64,000 nt of DNA from Actinomycetaceae bacterium TAE3-ERU4 (GCA_019218365.1 JAHUUJ010000005.1:62001-126000); one strand, 5' to 3'; shown: positions 47,715-56,806, numbered from the stretch's first letter. Notes: generated from the letters alone by a model not told the origin. Numbers and translations: made by a program.

Positions 47715-49048
47715 GAAGCCACCTGCTCATCAGAATCAGACTCGGCTAAATCAGGAGAAACCCTAATAGAATCGACCCGCCTTCCCTGCATCTTACGGAC
47801 CGTTAAGACTACCTTACTAACCCTTATTGAATCACCCGACTGCGGGATACGGCCCAAGCGAGTCATAATCAGACCCCCCAAGGTTTCATAAGGACCATCA
47901 TCAGGCAACATCACAGAAGTTAAATCACCAAATTCATCAGGGCGCATCAGTCCCGGAACAATCCAGTCATTACCTAGCTGACGCACACCCGTAACCGCAC
48001 GGCCATCATGCTCATCGGCAACCTCGCCAACAATTTCTTCCACGATGTCTTCCAAAGTGAGCAAACCGGAAGTTCCCCCGTATTCATCTTGCACGATGGC
48101 AATTTGGAAATTGCCTTCGCGCAATTCAACCAGCAAGGGAGCGAGGGAAGCAGTTTCTGGAACCCGATGAGCAGGATTCATCAAAGATCCACTCGTGACC
48201 ACTACGGAACTACGCTTTTCATAAGGTACTGCAACCGCTCTGCGCAGTATCGCAATCCCTAAAATATCGTCGGTGTCATCGCCGACTACCGGGAAACGAG
48301 AATGTCCCGTGCGAGCAGCTAAATCAATTAAATCAGCAGCTGTCTGGTTTTCACGTAACACGTGCATAGAAGAACGATGGGTCATCACATCAACCGCCGT
48401 TAATGTTCCCAAACCAACAGATTTAGTAAACAAAGTTGCGGTCTTAGGATCAAGCACACCTTCTTCCGCGGAGTGACGAACCATCGAAGCAAGTTCTGTA
48501 GCTGAGCGAGCAGATGAAAGTTCTTCGGTAGGTTCAATCCCAAAACGACGCAAAATCAAGTTTGCACTACCGTCTAATACAAAGATTAATGGCTTAAAAA
48601 CAGTGGTAAAGAGCATCTGCGCCCGAGCCACTACTCGCGCAGTTTTCAACGGGTCAGAAAGAGCGAAATTTTTTGGCAACAATTCCCCGAAAAGCATCGA
48701 GAACATATTGACTAAAATAGCCGAAATAACAATCCCCGCAGTAGTAGATAATGTCAGCGCTAATCCGAGAGAAACTCCCAAGTCAGTAAAGATTAAAGCC
48801 AACGCAGACTGGGTTGTGTAACCAAGCAAAATAGTTGTAATCGTAATCCCCACTTGGGAACCAGAAAGCTGGGTCGAAAGCTGACGCAGAGCGCGCAAAA
48901 CAGGCTTTACCGATTTATCGCCTTCGTTCATACGTCTTTCTACAGTAGCTGGATCCAGAGCTACTAAAGAAAATTCAGCCGCCACGAACAATGCGGTCCC
49001 AGCGGTCAAAACAACACCAAATAAAATTAGCAGTATGTCAGCCCACAT
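47711..49048 (-). CDS. CNNM/CBS-domain membrane protein with CorC_HlyC domain, upstream copy
   Basis: Protein of 445 residues: DUF21/CNNM helices (about 1-185, with MLFGELLPKNFALSDP), two CBS domains (about 205-330, with QDEYGGTSGLLTLEDIVEEIVGE) and a C-terminal CorC_HlyC domain (about 345-430). It is a longer paralogue of the downstream gene, about 30% similar by eye in the CNNM part. Tandem pairs like this are common in actinobacteria. It is the first gene of the pair; a possible -10 box TATAAT lies on the minus strand at 49131-49136. Confidence 0.88.
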   Translation of the reverse strand: MWADILLILFGVVLTAGTALFVAAEFSLVALDPATVERRMNEGDKSVKPVLRALRQLSTQLSGSQVGITITTILLGYTTQSALALIFTDLGVSLGLALTLSTTAGIVISAILVNMFSMLFGELLPKNFALSDPLKTARVVARAQMLFTTVFKPLIFVLDGSANLILRRFGIEPTEELSSARSATELASMVRHSAEEGVLDPKTATLFTKSVGLGTLTAVDVMTHRSSMHVLRENQTAADLIDLAARTGHSRFPVVGDDTDDILGIAILRRAVAVPYEKRSSVVVTSGSLMNPAHRVPETASLAPLLVELREGNFQIAIVQDEYGGTSGLLTLEDIVEEIVGEVADEHDGRAVTGVRQLGNDWIVPGLMRPDEFGDLTSVMLPDDGPYETLGGLIMTRLGRIPQSGDSIRVSKVVLTVRKMQGRRVDSIRVSPDLAESDSDEQVAS

Positions 49049-49130
49049 CAGATGTTACTCCACCGACAACTGTCTAAATCGCCATCCAAACTGGAACACT
49101 CCAAACAATAACTAGATTTACGATTTTCCC

Positions 49131-49136
49131 ATTATA
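49131..49136 (-). promoter_or_regulatory. Possible -10 box for the CNNM/CBS operon
   Basis: Consensus TATAAT on the minus strand, 82 bases before the ATG of the upstream CNNM gene. No matching -35 box at normal spacing was found, so this is weak. The rest of the 298-base gap 49049-49346 shows nothing else that I can name. Confidence 0.3.
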
Positions 49137-49346
49137 CAGATTCCTAAGCTACAACCAGCCCCTCAAGACATCTCACACTCACACTTACCTCAAGACAAGA
49201 TAGATAAGTTGAGCTTAATCACACAATAACTTAATTGCCTCGCCTTTTTCCCCTTAAGAATATTTCTCCTCGGCGTTTCAATTGAGCATCTGGCTCGTAG
49301 AGCATAACCTTGTCCTAAATGCTGATTCCTACAGTGAGGTCACCCC

Positions 49347-52300
49347 GTGAGCCCAGCGTCTGATAACCGGTCAAATCAAAATCCTTTCATCCCGCAGCAG
49401 CAGGTATTTCACGCACCCCCCGCTCCTCCGAGCCAAGCAACCAGCCTGACGCCCAATTCCTCAACAGCGTCCGCTTCAAGGCATACGGATGCCTCACGTT
49501 CCGACCTCCCTCCGCTTCCCCCAGTCAGGGTTAATCCGCCGACTTCCCCCTACGCTCTCGCACATAATGGGCAAGTTTCTTCAACCTGTCTAAACCGTGA
49601 AGATAAAACTGAACGTCTCCGTGGCGTAAGCGCTGCAATTGCCAAGAACATGGAAGCTTCATTAGAGGTTCCCACAGCGACCTCGGCAAGAACTGTCCCA
49701 GTTCGCGTTTTGATAGAAAACCGCAAACTCATCAATGATTACCTGGCGCATACCACAGGTGGAAAGGTCTCCTTCACGCACCTAATTGGCTTTGCCCTAA
49801 CCGAAGCTTTAGCACAAAGCCCAGAAATGAACGTACGCTACGAAAATCAAGAAGGAAAAGCCTACGTTCATCACCTTCCCAGCGTCTGCCTCGGCCTGGC
49901 AGTAGATGTCCCCACGAAAAATGGGCGCGCGCTTCTCGTCCCGGTAATTAAAGACGCAGACAAAATGACCTTCAAGCAATTTTGGAAGGCCAATCAAGAA
50001 ATAATCGCCAAGGCTCGCAATGGAAAATTAGAACCGAGTGATTTTACCGGCGCCACCGCGACACTAACGAACCCAGGTACTGTCGGAACCGTCCATTCAG
50101 TCCCTCGCCTGATGCCTGGGCAATCACTTATTTTTGGTGTCGGCAGCATGGATTTTCCTGCTGAATGGGCCGGTGCTTCAATAAAACAACGGGCACATGC
50201 CGGGGTCGGCAAAGTAATGACAATTACTTCAACCTATGACCATCGCGTTATACAGGGTGCTGCATCAGGTCTACTCCTCGCCGCAGTCCAGAAAAAACTA
50301 ACCGGCGAGGACGGATTTTACGACCGTGTATTTGACGCTCTTCGTATCCCCATCGAACCTATGGAATGGGCACAAAATCAAGATTGGGACCGCGATGACG
50401 AGGTGGGAAAGAGCGCGCGTATTACCGAGCTTATCCACGCTTACCGCAGCCGTGGACATCTCGCTGCCGATACTGACCCACTACACTATCGAGTTCGCCG
50501 CCACCCAGATCTAAAGCTCTCTCAGTACGGACTTTCCATCTGGGATCTAGACCACCCCTTCCCAACCGGAGGTTTCCGCGGAACCACGCACCTTCCATTA
50601 CGCGAGATTTTAGATCAGCTACGTGACACCTACTCACGCTCGGTAGGGATTGAGTATATGCATATCCAAGATCCGGTACAAAGACGATGGATGCAAGAAT
50701 GGATTGAACGCCCCTACACCAAGCTCCCCCCGGAAACTCAACGTCGTATCCTTAAAACTTTGGGACAGGCCGAAGCTTTTGAGACTTTCCTCCAAACAAA
50801 GTACATGGGACAAAAACGTTTTTCCCTCGAAGGTGGCGAATCGCTTATTCCGCTTCTGGAAACCGTCTTGTACCACTGTGCCCAAGACAATCTTGATGAA
50901 GCAGCCATTGGAATGGCACACCGCGGGCGGCTAAATGTTCTTGCCAATATTTGCGGGAAAAGCTATTCACAAATATTTTCTGAGTTCGAGGGAAATTCCT
51001 CTCAGGTTCTCTACGAAGGTTCTGGAGATGTCAAATATCACCTGGGAACAGTTGGTACATACACTTGTCCAGACGGTAAAACCACTCGGGTTTATCTTGG
51101 AGCAAACCCCTCCCATCTAGAAGCTGCCGACGGTGTTCTCGAAGGTATTGTTCGCGCCAAACTAGACCGCCTCGGCACCGAAAACACAGTTTTGCCGATT
51201 CTAATTCATGGTGATGCAGCTTTCATCGGGCAGGGCGTGGTTTACGAAACTCTAAATATGAGCCAGTTGAGCGCATACCGGACAGGTGGAACTTTGCACA
51301 TTATTGTGAACAACCAAATTGGATTCACAACCGGACCAACTTCCGCACGCTCTACCCACTACTGCACGGACCTGGCTAAAGGGCTACAGGTTCCGATTTT
51401 CCATGTCAATGCTGATGACCCAGAATCTGTTGTTCGGGTTGCTCATCTGGCTTACCGTTTCCGTCAGGAATTCAAAAAAGATGTAATTATCGACCTGGTT
51501 TGTTACCGTCGGCGCGGCCACAATGAAGGTGACGATCCTTCGATGACCCAACCCATCATGTATTCCCATATCGATGCTATTCCCTCAACTCGTGAGGTCT
51601 ATGCTAACAACCTAATTGGTCGCGGTGACATAACGGCAGAAGAAGCCCAACTCGCTATCGACAATTACCGTCAAGAGTTAAACAAGATTCTTAACGAAAC
51701 CCGTGCTAATGGGGCAACACCAGCGCTTGCTTCACACCCGCAACCGGATTCTAAGTATCTCCACGGCCTAGCTCTACCGCGCTCTCAACGAGAAGACGCG
51801 GATTTAGTCTTGGGATGGGACACTCGGGTTAACCCGCACGTAATTGAACGTATTGGCGCGGCACACACTAATGTTCCAGAAGGATTTAATGTTCATCCCA
51901 AGATGCGTCAGCTCCTAGATAAACGTGCACGTATGGCAACTTCAGGACCTGTCGATTGGGGATTTGCAGAACTGCTTGCTTTCGGTTCTCTACTATTGGA
52001 AGGCACTCCGGTTAGGATGAGCGGTGAGGACAGTCGACGAGGCACTTTCGTTCAACGTCACGCGGTTCTTCACGATTTCCAGACTGGACATGAATGGACA
52101 CCACTAGCCAATCTGTCTGAAGACCAGGCCTCGTTCCAGATTTACGATTCCTCGCTTTCTGAATATGCTCCGCTTGCTTTCGAATATGGTTACTCAGTTG
52201 AAAGGCCTGATGCCCTCGTATTGTGGGAAGCTCAGTTTGGGGACTTCGCTAATGGAGCACAAACGGTGTTAGATGAATTTATTTCCTCGGCAGAACAAAA

Positions 52301-52988
52301 ATGGCATCAGTCTTCTTCGGTGGTATTACTACTTCCCCACGGTTTTGAGGGACAGGGTCCCGATCATTCCTCGGCCCGTATCGAGCGTTATCTACAGCTA
52401 TGCGCACAGGATAATATGATTGTTGCCCATCCCTCGACACCGGCAAACTATTTCCATCTACTACGCCAACAAGCCTACTTACGACCACGCAAACCGTTGA
52501 TTGTATTTACTCCCAAACAACTTTTGCGACTGCCTGCTGCAACTTCACAAATTGAAGAATTCAGCGCAGGAAAATACCAAACAGTAATCCCTGATAATGA
52601 ACCGCGGATAAAGGAACGCCCAGAAAACGTTACTCAAGTTTTGCTGTGTTCTGGACGAATTACCTATGATCTTTTGAAGCAGCGAGAAGAACGAAAAGAT
52701 TGGGCGAGCGCAATTATTCGCCTCGAGCAGCTCTACCCGCTAGATGAAGAAGCCATCAGCGCCGAGGTAGCCAAGTACCCCAATGCAGAAATTATTTGGG
52801 TACAAGATGAGCCGGAAAACCAGGGAGCTTGGTATCACCTAGCTATGCGCTTAAGTCCACAAGCCCTACAAAATCGCAAGCTTAACTTGCGGTCGCGTCC
52901 TGCGGCTGCCTCAACTAGCGCTGGAACTATGCGCTTACACCAAAAACAAGCTAAGGAACTCTTTGATTCGGTCTTCACCCGCCGCTAG
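49347..52988 (+). CDS. kgd: Multifunctional 2-oxoglutarate metabolism enzyme (Kgd/OdhA type)
   Basis: Fusion of an E2-like succinyltransferase domain (about 85-335) and a thiamine-diphosphate E1 (about 360-1213) that decarboxylates 2-oxoglutarate. The E2 part has TATLTNPGTVGTVHSVPRL and YDHRVIQGA in the catalytic loop; E1 has MAHRGRLNVL, the ThDP motif HGDAAFIGQG (about 623-632) and NNQIGFTT. The first 85 residues are Pro/Ser-rich; the NEWLVEEMY-type N-terminal module of mycobacterial KGD is absent. The start is GTG. The E2 domain has no lipoyl domain, as usual in actinobacteria. The enzyme may serve a TCA cycle, carboligation, or glutamate balance. Confidence 0.93.
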   Translation: MSPASDNRSNQNPFIPQQQVFHAPPAPPSQATSLTPNSSTASASRHTDASRSDLPPLPPVRVNPPTSPYALAHNGQVSSTCLNREDKTERLRGVSAAIAKNMEASLEVPTATSARTVPVRVLIENRKLINDYLAHTTGGKVSFTHLIGFALTEALAQSPEMNVRYENQEGKAYVHHLPSVCLGLAVDVPTKNGRALLVPVIKDADKMTFKQFWKANQEIIAKARNGKLEPSDFTGATATLTNPGTVGTVHSVPRLMPGQSLIFGVGSMDFPAEWAGASIKQRAHAGVGKVMTITSTYDHRVIQGAASGLLLAAVQKKLTGEDGFYDRVFDALRIPIEPMEWAQNQDWDRDDEVGKSARITELIHAYRSRGHLAADTDPLHYRVRRHPDLKLSQYGLSIWDLDHPFPTGGFRGTTHLPLREILDQLRDTYSRSVGIEYMHIQDPVQRRWMQEWIERPYTKLPPETQRRILKTLGQAEAFETFLQTKYMGQKRFSLEGGESLIPLLETVLYHCAQDNLDEAAIGMAHRGRLNVLANICGKSYSQIFSEFEGNSSQVLYEGSGDVKYHLGTVGTYTCPDGKTTRVYLGANPSHLEAADGVLEGIVRAKLDRLGTENTVLPILIHGDAAFIGQGVVYETLNMSQLSAYRTGGTLHIIVNNQIGFTTGPTSARSTHYCTDLAKGLQVPIFHVNADDPESVVRVAHLAYRFRQEFKKDVIIDLVCYRRRGHNEGDDPSMTQPIMYSHIDAIPSTREVYANNLIGRGDITAEEAQLAIDNYRQELNKILNETRANGATPALASHPQPDSKYLHGLALPRSQREDADLVLGWDTRVNPHVIERIGAAHTNVPEGFNVHPKMRQLLDKRARMATSGPVDWGFAELLAFGSLLLEGTPVRMSGEDSRRGTFVQRHAVLHDFQTGHEWTPLANLSEDQASFQIYDSSLSEYAPLAFEYGYSVERPDALVLWEAQFGDFANGAQTVLDEFISSAEQKWHQSSSVVLLLPHGFEGQGPDHSSARIERYLQLCAQDNMIVAHPSTPANYFHLLRQQAYLRPRKPLIVFTPKQLLRLPAATSQIEEFSAGKYQTVIPDNEPRIKERPENVTQVLLCSGRITYDLLKQREERKDWASAIIRLEQLYPLDEEAISAEVAKYPNAEIIWVQDEPENQGAWYHLAMRLSPQALQNRKLNLRSRPAAASTSAGTMRLHQKQAKELFDSVFTRR

Positions 52989-53052
52989 TGAAGACCCTAC
53001 AAGAACAAAACAACAGCTAGAATGAATAACATAGCTAGCAAGAAGGGAAGCC

Positions 53053-53628
53053 ATGACCAGATTAATTATTCTCGGTGATGAACTGGTCGCTGGAAGCGGC
53101 GACGAGCGAGGACTCGGATGGGTTGGCCGGGCGGTGGCCCGTACAGAATTCACCAGTGACACACATGTTATTACTCTCCCAGTTCCCGGAGAAAACACCT
53201 CCCAGCTGGCTGAGCGTTGGAACCGCGAAGTTCAGCTCCGACTCCCCGATGATGATGAACCGGTATTCGCTGCCATTGGTCTTGGAGTCGCCGACATTAC
53301 CGCGGGCATTTCGACCGCACGGACTCGTCTTAATCTCGCAAATGTACTAGACGGACTATACAATCTGGGCATTTCAACAATGTTAGTTGGTCCCCCACCT
53401 CTGCCTACCGTGGATACTAATTCTTTACGTTCTTTGAACAAAGTAGCTAAAGAAGTTGCGCAGCGTCGTAACATTCCTTGGATTAATACCTATGACCCAT
53501 TGGTTAATCATGAACAGTGGAGCCAAGAATTTTCTTCCCGTGATTCTCATCTTCCTTCTCAAACCTGCTACGGTCTACTGGCCTGGCTAGTTTTGCATGA
53601 GGGTTGGTATGAATGGCTCGCTAGTTAG
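53053..53628 (+). CDS. SGNH/GDSL-fold protein with GDEL in place of GDSL
   Basis: Protein of 191 residues with a flavodoxin-like SGNH layout: block I is ILGDELVAGSGDERGLGWVGR, block III IGLGVADI, and a C-terminal SRDSHLPSQ. The catalytic Ser of GDSL is replaced by Glu. The GDELVAG form also occurs in related actinobacterial proteins, so it is probably a real subfamily with a different or lost activity. The C-terminal D..H pair is present (DSHLP). AAGGGA precedes the ATG. It follows kgd by 64 bases and ends at a very strong hairpin. Confidence 0.75.
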   Translation: MTRLIILGDELVAGSGDERGLGWVGRAVARTEFTSDTHVITLPVPGENTSQLAERWNREVQLRLPDDDEPVFAAIGLGVADITAGISTARTRLNLANVLDGLYNLGISTMLVGPPPLPTVDTNSLRSLNKVAKEVAQRRNIPWINTYDPLVNHEQWSQEFSSRDSHLPSQTCYGLLAWLVLHEGWYEWLAS

Positions 53629-53635
53629 CCAAGAC

Positions 53636-53679
53636 ATAAAATATGGCCCCGCACTAAAAAGTGCGAGGCCATATTTTAT
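53636..53679. terminator. Bidirectional terminator between the SGNH-like gene and bL37
   Basis: A 20-bp stem (ATAAAATATGGCC... with ...GGCCATATTTTAT) with one mismatch and a four-base A loop. Separates convergent genes; its right arm ends at the last base of the bL37 stop codon. Confidence 0.93.
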
Positions 53680-53753
53680 CAGGCGTTAGGACGACGACCG
53701 TGGTTGGCCGAGTTCTTCTTCCGTGCGCGACGCTTACGACCTCGCTTCGACAT
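53679..53753 (-). CDS. 50S ribosomal protein bL37
   Basis: A 24-residue basic protein starting MSKRGRKRRARKK and ending in ANHGRRPNA, which matches the actinobacteria-specific large-subunit protein bL37 seen in mycobacterial ribosomes. It is easy to miss because of its length. An AAGGAGG site lies five to six bases before the ATG, about the best ribosome site in the window, as expected for a ribosomal protein. Single gene, closed by the bidirectional hairpin. The upstream gap (53754-53915) contains no other gene. Confidence 0.9.
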   Translation of the reverse strand: MSKRGRKRRARKKNSANHGRRPNA

Positions 53754-53915
53754 GGGTTCCTCCTTGTTTGCGCCGTGGCGATAAGCCACTGCTAAAGACA
53801 CAACCCAAAAAGTATCTCATAACAGTTACGCGAAGGCGAGATATATCCAAATCTCACACTACGGTACTAACTACATAATCTATCTGACAAAAAGTATTTT
53901 AATTAAATAAGAATT

Positions 53916-54224
53916 TTATTCTTCCACTATTACCGTTTGGGAATGATGATAAGTAGCGCTCACATCTGCCCCTGTGGAAGAAAGCTCCAATATAGTCTGC
54001 TCAATCCTCGTTCGCAGTGTGCGAGGAGCTTGAGTAATGCAAGCAGAGCGCAATAGCTCTCGAAGATGGCGTTCCATATCGGCCACTGAAAGACAGTGGC
54101 TACATCGTTCAAGATGACGTTGCAGGCGTCCACTTGTATCAGTATCTAACTCCCCATCTAGGAAAGCGTAAACATACTCCAAAAACTCATTACAGTCTGA
54201 GAACTGCTCGTCACAATCACTCAT
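53916..54224 (-). CDS. rsrA: Redox-sensing anti-sigma factor RsrA
   Basis: Zinc-binding anti-sigma factor that holds SigR inactive until a disulfide forms under thiol stress. With the ATG at 54224 the 102-residue protein has Cys4, Cys11, His37, Cys41 and Cys44; positions 11, 37, 41 and 44 are exactly those of the zinc site and redox switch in Streptomyces RsrA. This supports that start over the ATG at 54233. The ATG overlaps the sigR stop (ATGAGTGA), so the pair is translationally coupled, ensuring balanced amounts. Confidence 0.93.
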   Translation of the reverse strand: MSDCDEQFSDCNEFLEYVYAFLDGELDTDTSGRLQRHLERCSHCLSVADMERHLRELLRSACITQAPRTLRTRIEQTILELSSTGADVSATYHHSQTVIVEE

Positions 54225-54816
54225 TACCATCACCTATGCCGTATTCCTGCGCCAAAGAGTGCAGCTGTTCACGTAACTGCGCCCGTCCGCGATTCAAGCG
54301 AGACATCACCGTTCCCATAGGGATTTCCAATGTCTGCGCGATTTCCTTGTAGCTAAGACCCTCAACGTCAGCGAGATAGACAATAATCCGTCGCTCCTCG
54401 CTCAGCGAACCTAGGGCCTGAACTAATTCCTGCGAAGGAATCCGATCTAATGCTTTTGATTCGGCAGCCAAAGCCAGCATATGAGGGTCACGAGTAGCCG
54501 CATGGTAAAGCTGCCAGTCTTCTACCTCGTCCCCAGCCAACTGAGGCATACGCTTAGACTTCCGATAATTATTGATAAAAGTATTCTTCAGTATCCGAAA
54601 AATCCAGGCCCGAAAGTTAGTACCTTGGTTATATTGGGAAAATGAAGAAAAGGCTTTCGCAAAGGTTTCTTGAACAAGATCTTCGGCATCTTGCGAGTTG
54701 TTAGTTAATCGCAAGGCAGAGCTATAGAGCGAATCTAAGAGAGGCAAAGCCAGCTCTTCAAAAGATCCGCTCATTTCGACTTGTTCTAAGTCGTTTTCGT
54801 TCTGTACTGTTCCCAT
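54217..54816 (-). CDS. sigR: ECF sigma factor SigR (SigH family)
   Basis: Group IV sigma factor (about 199 residues from the ATG at 54816) that activates thiol-stress genes such as thioredoxin and mycothiol recycling. Region 2 is [14 protein letters not shown] ... [19 protein letters not shown]; region 4 is [33 protein letters not shown]. The open frame extends to a GTG at 54861, so a longer form similar to the SigR' isoform of Streptomyces is possible. A GGAAG-N19-GTT match upstream (54843-54869) suggests autoregulation. rsrA overlaps its 3' end. Confidence 0.92.
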   Translation of the reverse strand: MGTVQNENDLEQVEMSGSFEELALPLLDSLYSSALRLTNNSQDAEDLVQETFAKAFSSFSQYNQGTNFRAWIFRILKNTFINNYRKSKRMPQLAGDEVEDWQLYHAATRDPHMLALAAESKALDRIPSQELVQALGSLSEERRIIVYLADVEGLSYKEIAQTLEIPMGTVMSRLNRGRAQLREQLHSLAQEYGIGDGNE

Positions 54817-54842
54817 CCCTTCGAGAGTAGCGGCAATCTTCC

Positions 54843-54869
54843 AACTTGGCACCCTATACACATTCTTCC
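54843..54869 (-). promoter_or_regulatory. Putative SigR-type autoregulatory promoter
   Basis: On the minus strand, GGAAG (54865-54869), 19 bases, then GTT (54843-54845), close to the SigR/SigH consensus GGAAT-N18/19-GTT. It would start transcription just before the ATG at 54816. One mismatch in the -35 element. Confidence 0.45.
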
Positions 54870-54938
54870 ACGAATTTCCTCACTATCGTCTAAACTAGAA
54901 AAAGCGGTTTCCCGATTTCGACACGAGGTGAAAAAACC

Positions 54939-55451
54939 ATGAATATCCTACGCGCGCTGATTCGCCCCCTGGTGGCAACTCCTTTTATCCTAGACAGCTT
55001 TGACGCTTTACGTCACCCGCGCAAGCACAGTGCAAAAATTGAAAAGATTGCCCCTACACTGCGTCGTTCGGGACTATCCTTCATTGCTGACCAGCCGATT
55101 CTTGCTGCTCGAATTTCGGGGGCATTAACGCTGGCCGCTGCGGCCATGCTGGCAACCGGGCGAGCACCGCGAACCAGCGCCACCGCACTCACCCTTCTTT
55201 CCCTCCCTATTGCCTATACCCAGACCGTCACCGAACCAACACTTCAAAAAAAGATCAACACTGCAGTAAACCGCGGCGCCCTAACCGGTGCTCTTGTCCT
55301 AGCCGCACTGGACCGTAAGGGCTCCCCTTCGCTCTTGTGGAAAGCCTCAGCCCTAGCCGAGCAAGCTGGTAGCAAAGCTGCAAACCTACGTCATGCAGCT
55401 ACTCGACAGTTTCACACCAGCACCGAAAAAATCACCGACACCCTGAGCTGA
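54939..55451 (+). CDS. DoxX family membrane protein
   Basis: Protein of 170 residues with four short hydrophobic helices in the first 130 residues. The N-terminus (RPLVATPFILDSFDALRHP) is that of the DoxX group found in actinobacteria, where DoxX works with SodA and thiol transferases under oxidative stress in mycobacteria. GAGGTG precedes the ATG. It is divergent from sigR across 122 bases, so both may answer to the same stress signal. The stop codon overlaps the predicted upstream extension of aroA. Confidence 0.82.
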   Translation: MNILRALIRPLVATPFILDSFDALRHPRKHSAKIEKIAPTLRRSGLSFIADQPILAARISGALTLAAAAMLATGRAPRTSATALTLLSLPIAYTQTVTEPTLQKKINTAVNRGALTGALVLAALDRKGSPSLLWKASALAEQAGSKAANLRHAATRQFHTSTEKITDTLS

Positions 55452-56806
55452 TTACTATTTCTCAAAGCATCTGGTCTGCACCGTTTTCGGATTTACCGCT
55501 AGCGGCATCGATTAGTTTGCCGGGATCTAAATCTCTTACTGCCCGCTATTTAATTCTTGCCGCCCAAGCCACAGCGCCCTCGACTCTTTCGGGGGCGCTG
55601 TTAGCGCGCGATACGGAGTTGATGCTAGAAGCGCTTAAAAGACTTGGAGTGCGCTTTGCGATTACTCCTGAAGATTCCCCGAAGATAACAGTATTTCCCA
55701 CTGATTTTTCCTTCCCACCTTCTCTCTCAAATATATCTTTCGAATGCGGTCTAGCAGGCACAGTAATGCGTTTTCTACCACCGCTTTGCCTCCTGCGGGC
55801 AAAAACATCTACTTTTCGTGGCGATTACGGCGCTTTAAAACGCCCAATATTTCCCCTTCTTAATTTTTTAGAATCACTCGGTGCCGAATATAAACTTTTT
55901 TCACAATCGCAAGAAAAAAAGGAAAATAAGGAATCCTACGATTTATTTTCGCTCACTGCTCCAGCAATGATTAATTCCGTTTCCCCGCACAGCTTAGAGG
56001 CAAAAGATTCTTCACAGTTCATCTCCTCACTACTGCTATCAGCATCTTCGTTTCCAAATGGGCTTACATTCCGCGTGAACAAAGATTTTCCGTCAGCCAC
56101 TCATGTTTTTATGACTTTGGAATGCGCTAGAGACTTTGGAGCTGAAATAGATATTACCTACCATGATAGATATACGGAGTTTTCGGTTTCTCCACTTCCC
56201 TTAAAGGGACGGGATATTCAAATTGAACCTGATTTATCCAATGCCGGTCCATTCATTTGCGCGCCGCTTATTGCAGGTGGAAAAGTTGAAATTAATCATT
56301 GGCCCACCACCACAACCCAGGCAGGAGATTATTGGAGGGATATTCTCAATACTCTCGGTGCGCAATGTGAATTAATTGGGAGCAAGCTTAAAATTCATTC
56401 TTCCAAAACTATCCAAAAGGATACTAGAGAGTTAGTTTTCGACCTTAGCGCGCACGGAGAACTTACACCTACTTTAGCGGCACTCGCAGCATTAAGACCG
56501 GGTGTTACTACCATTGAAGGAATCGGGCATTTACGCCACCATGAGACAAATCGTCTCACCGCAATCGCTACTGAAATAACTAAACTAGGAGGAAAGGTCG
56601 AACAGCTCGAAAATGGCCTTCGCTTCCTCGCCCCAATTAAAAAACCCGGAATCGTCGATACCTATGAAGATCATAGAATGGCCACTTTTGGAGCTCTCCT
56701 TGGACTGGGCATTAAAGGAATTAAAGTTCGTAATATAGAAACCACCCAAAAAACGTTACCGGGATTCAAATCCCTCTGGAATAGACTACTGGAGAGAAAA
56801 TACTAA
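55448..56806 (+). CDS. aroA: 3-phosphoshikimate 1-carboxyvinyltransferase (EPSP synthase); start codon unusual
   Basis: Shikimate-pathway enzyme joining PEP and shikimate-3-phosphate. Motifs: LPGSKSLTARYLIL (substrate Lys), GLAGTVMRFLPP, and the C-terminal DTYEDHRMATF. The first ATG/GTG/TTG is a TTG at 55517, which would start inside the first beta strand. The frame is open further up and encodes the conserved segment WSAPFSDLPLAASIS, so the real start lies upstream: CTG 55448 (CTGA overlap with the DoxX stop) or a nearby ATT/ATC. I give CTG 55448 as the outer limit. The 429 residues from the TTG would be near normal length. rsgA overlaps its stop (TAATG). Confidence 0.9.
   Translation: MITISQSIWSAPFSDLPLAASISLPGSKSLTARYLILAAQATAPSTLSGALLARDTELMLEALKRLGVRFAITPEDSPKITVFPTDFSFPPSLSNISFECGLAGTVMRFLPPLCLLRAKTSTFRGDYGALKRPIFPLLNFLESLGAEYKLFSQSQEKKENKESYDLFSLTAPAMINSVSPHSLEAKDSSQFISSLLLSASSFPNGLTFRVNKDFPSATHVFMTLECARDFGAEIDITYHDRYTEFSVSPLPLKGRDIQIEPDLSNAGPFICAPLIAGGKVEINHWPTTTTQAGDYWRDILNTLGAQCELIGSKLKIHSSKTIQKDTRELVFDLSAHGELTPTLAALAALRPGVTTIEGIGHLRHHETNRLTAIATEITKLGGKVEQLENGLRFLAPIKKPGIVDTYEDHRMATFGALLGLGIKGIKVRNIETTQKTLPGFKSLWNRLLERKY

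Noticed and set aside
54774-54861. GTG at 54861 as the main sigR start
   Set aside because: The putative SigR promoter would place the transcript start inside this extension, and the SigR homology begins later; kept only as a possible longer isoform.
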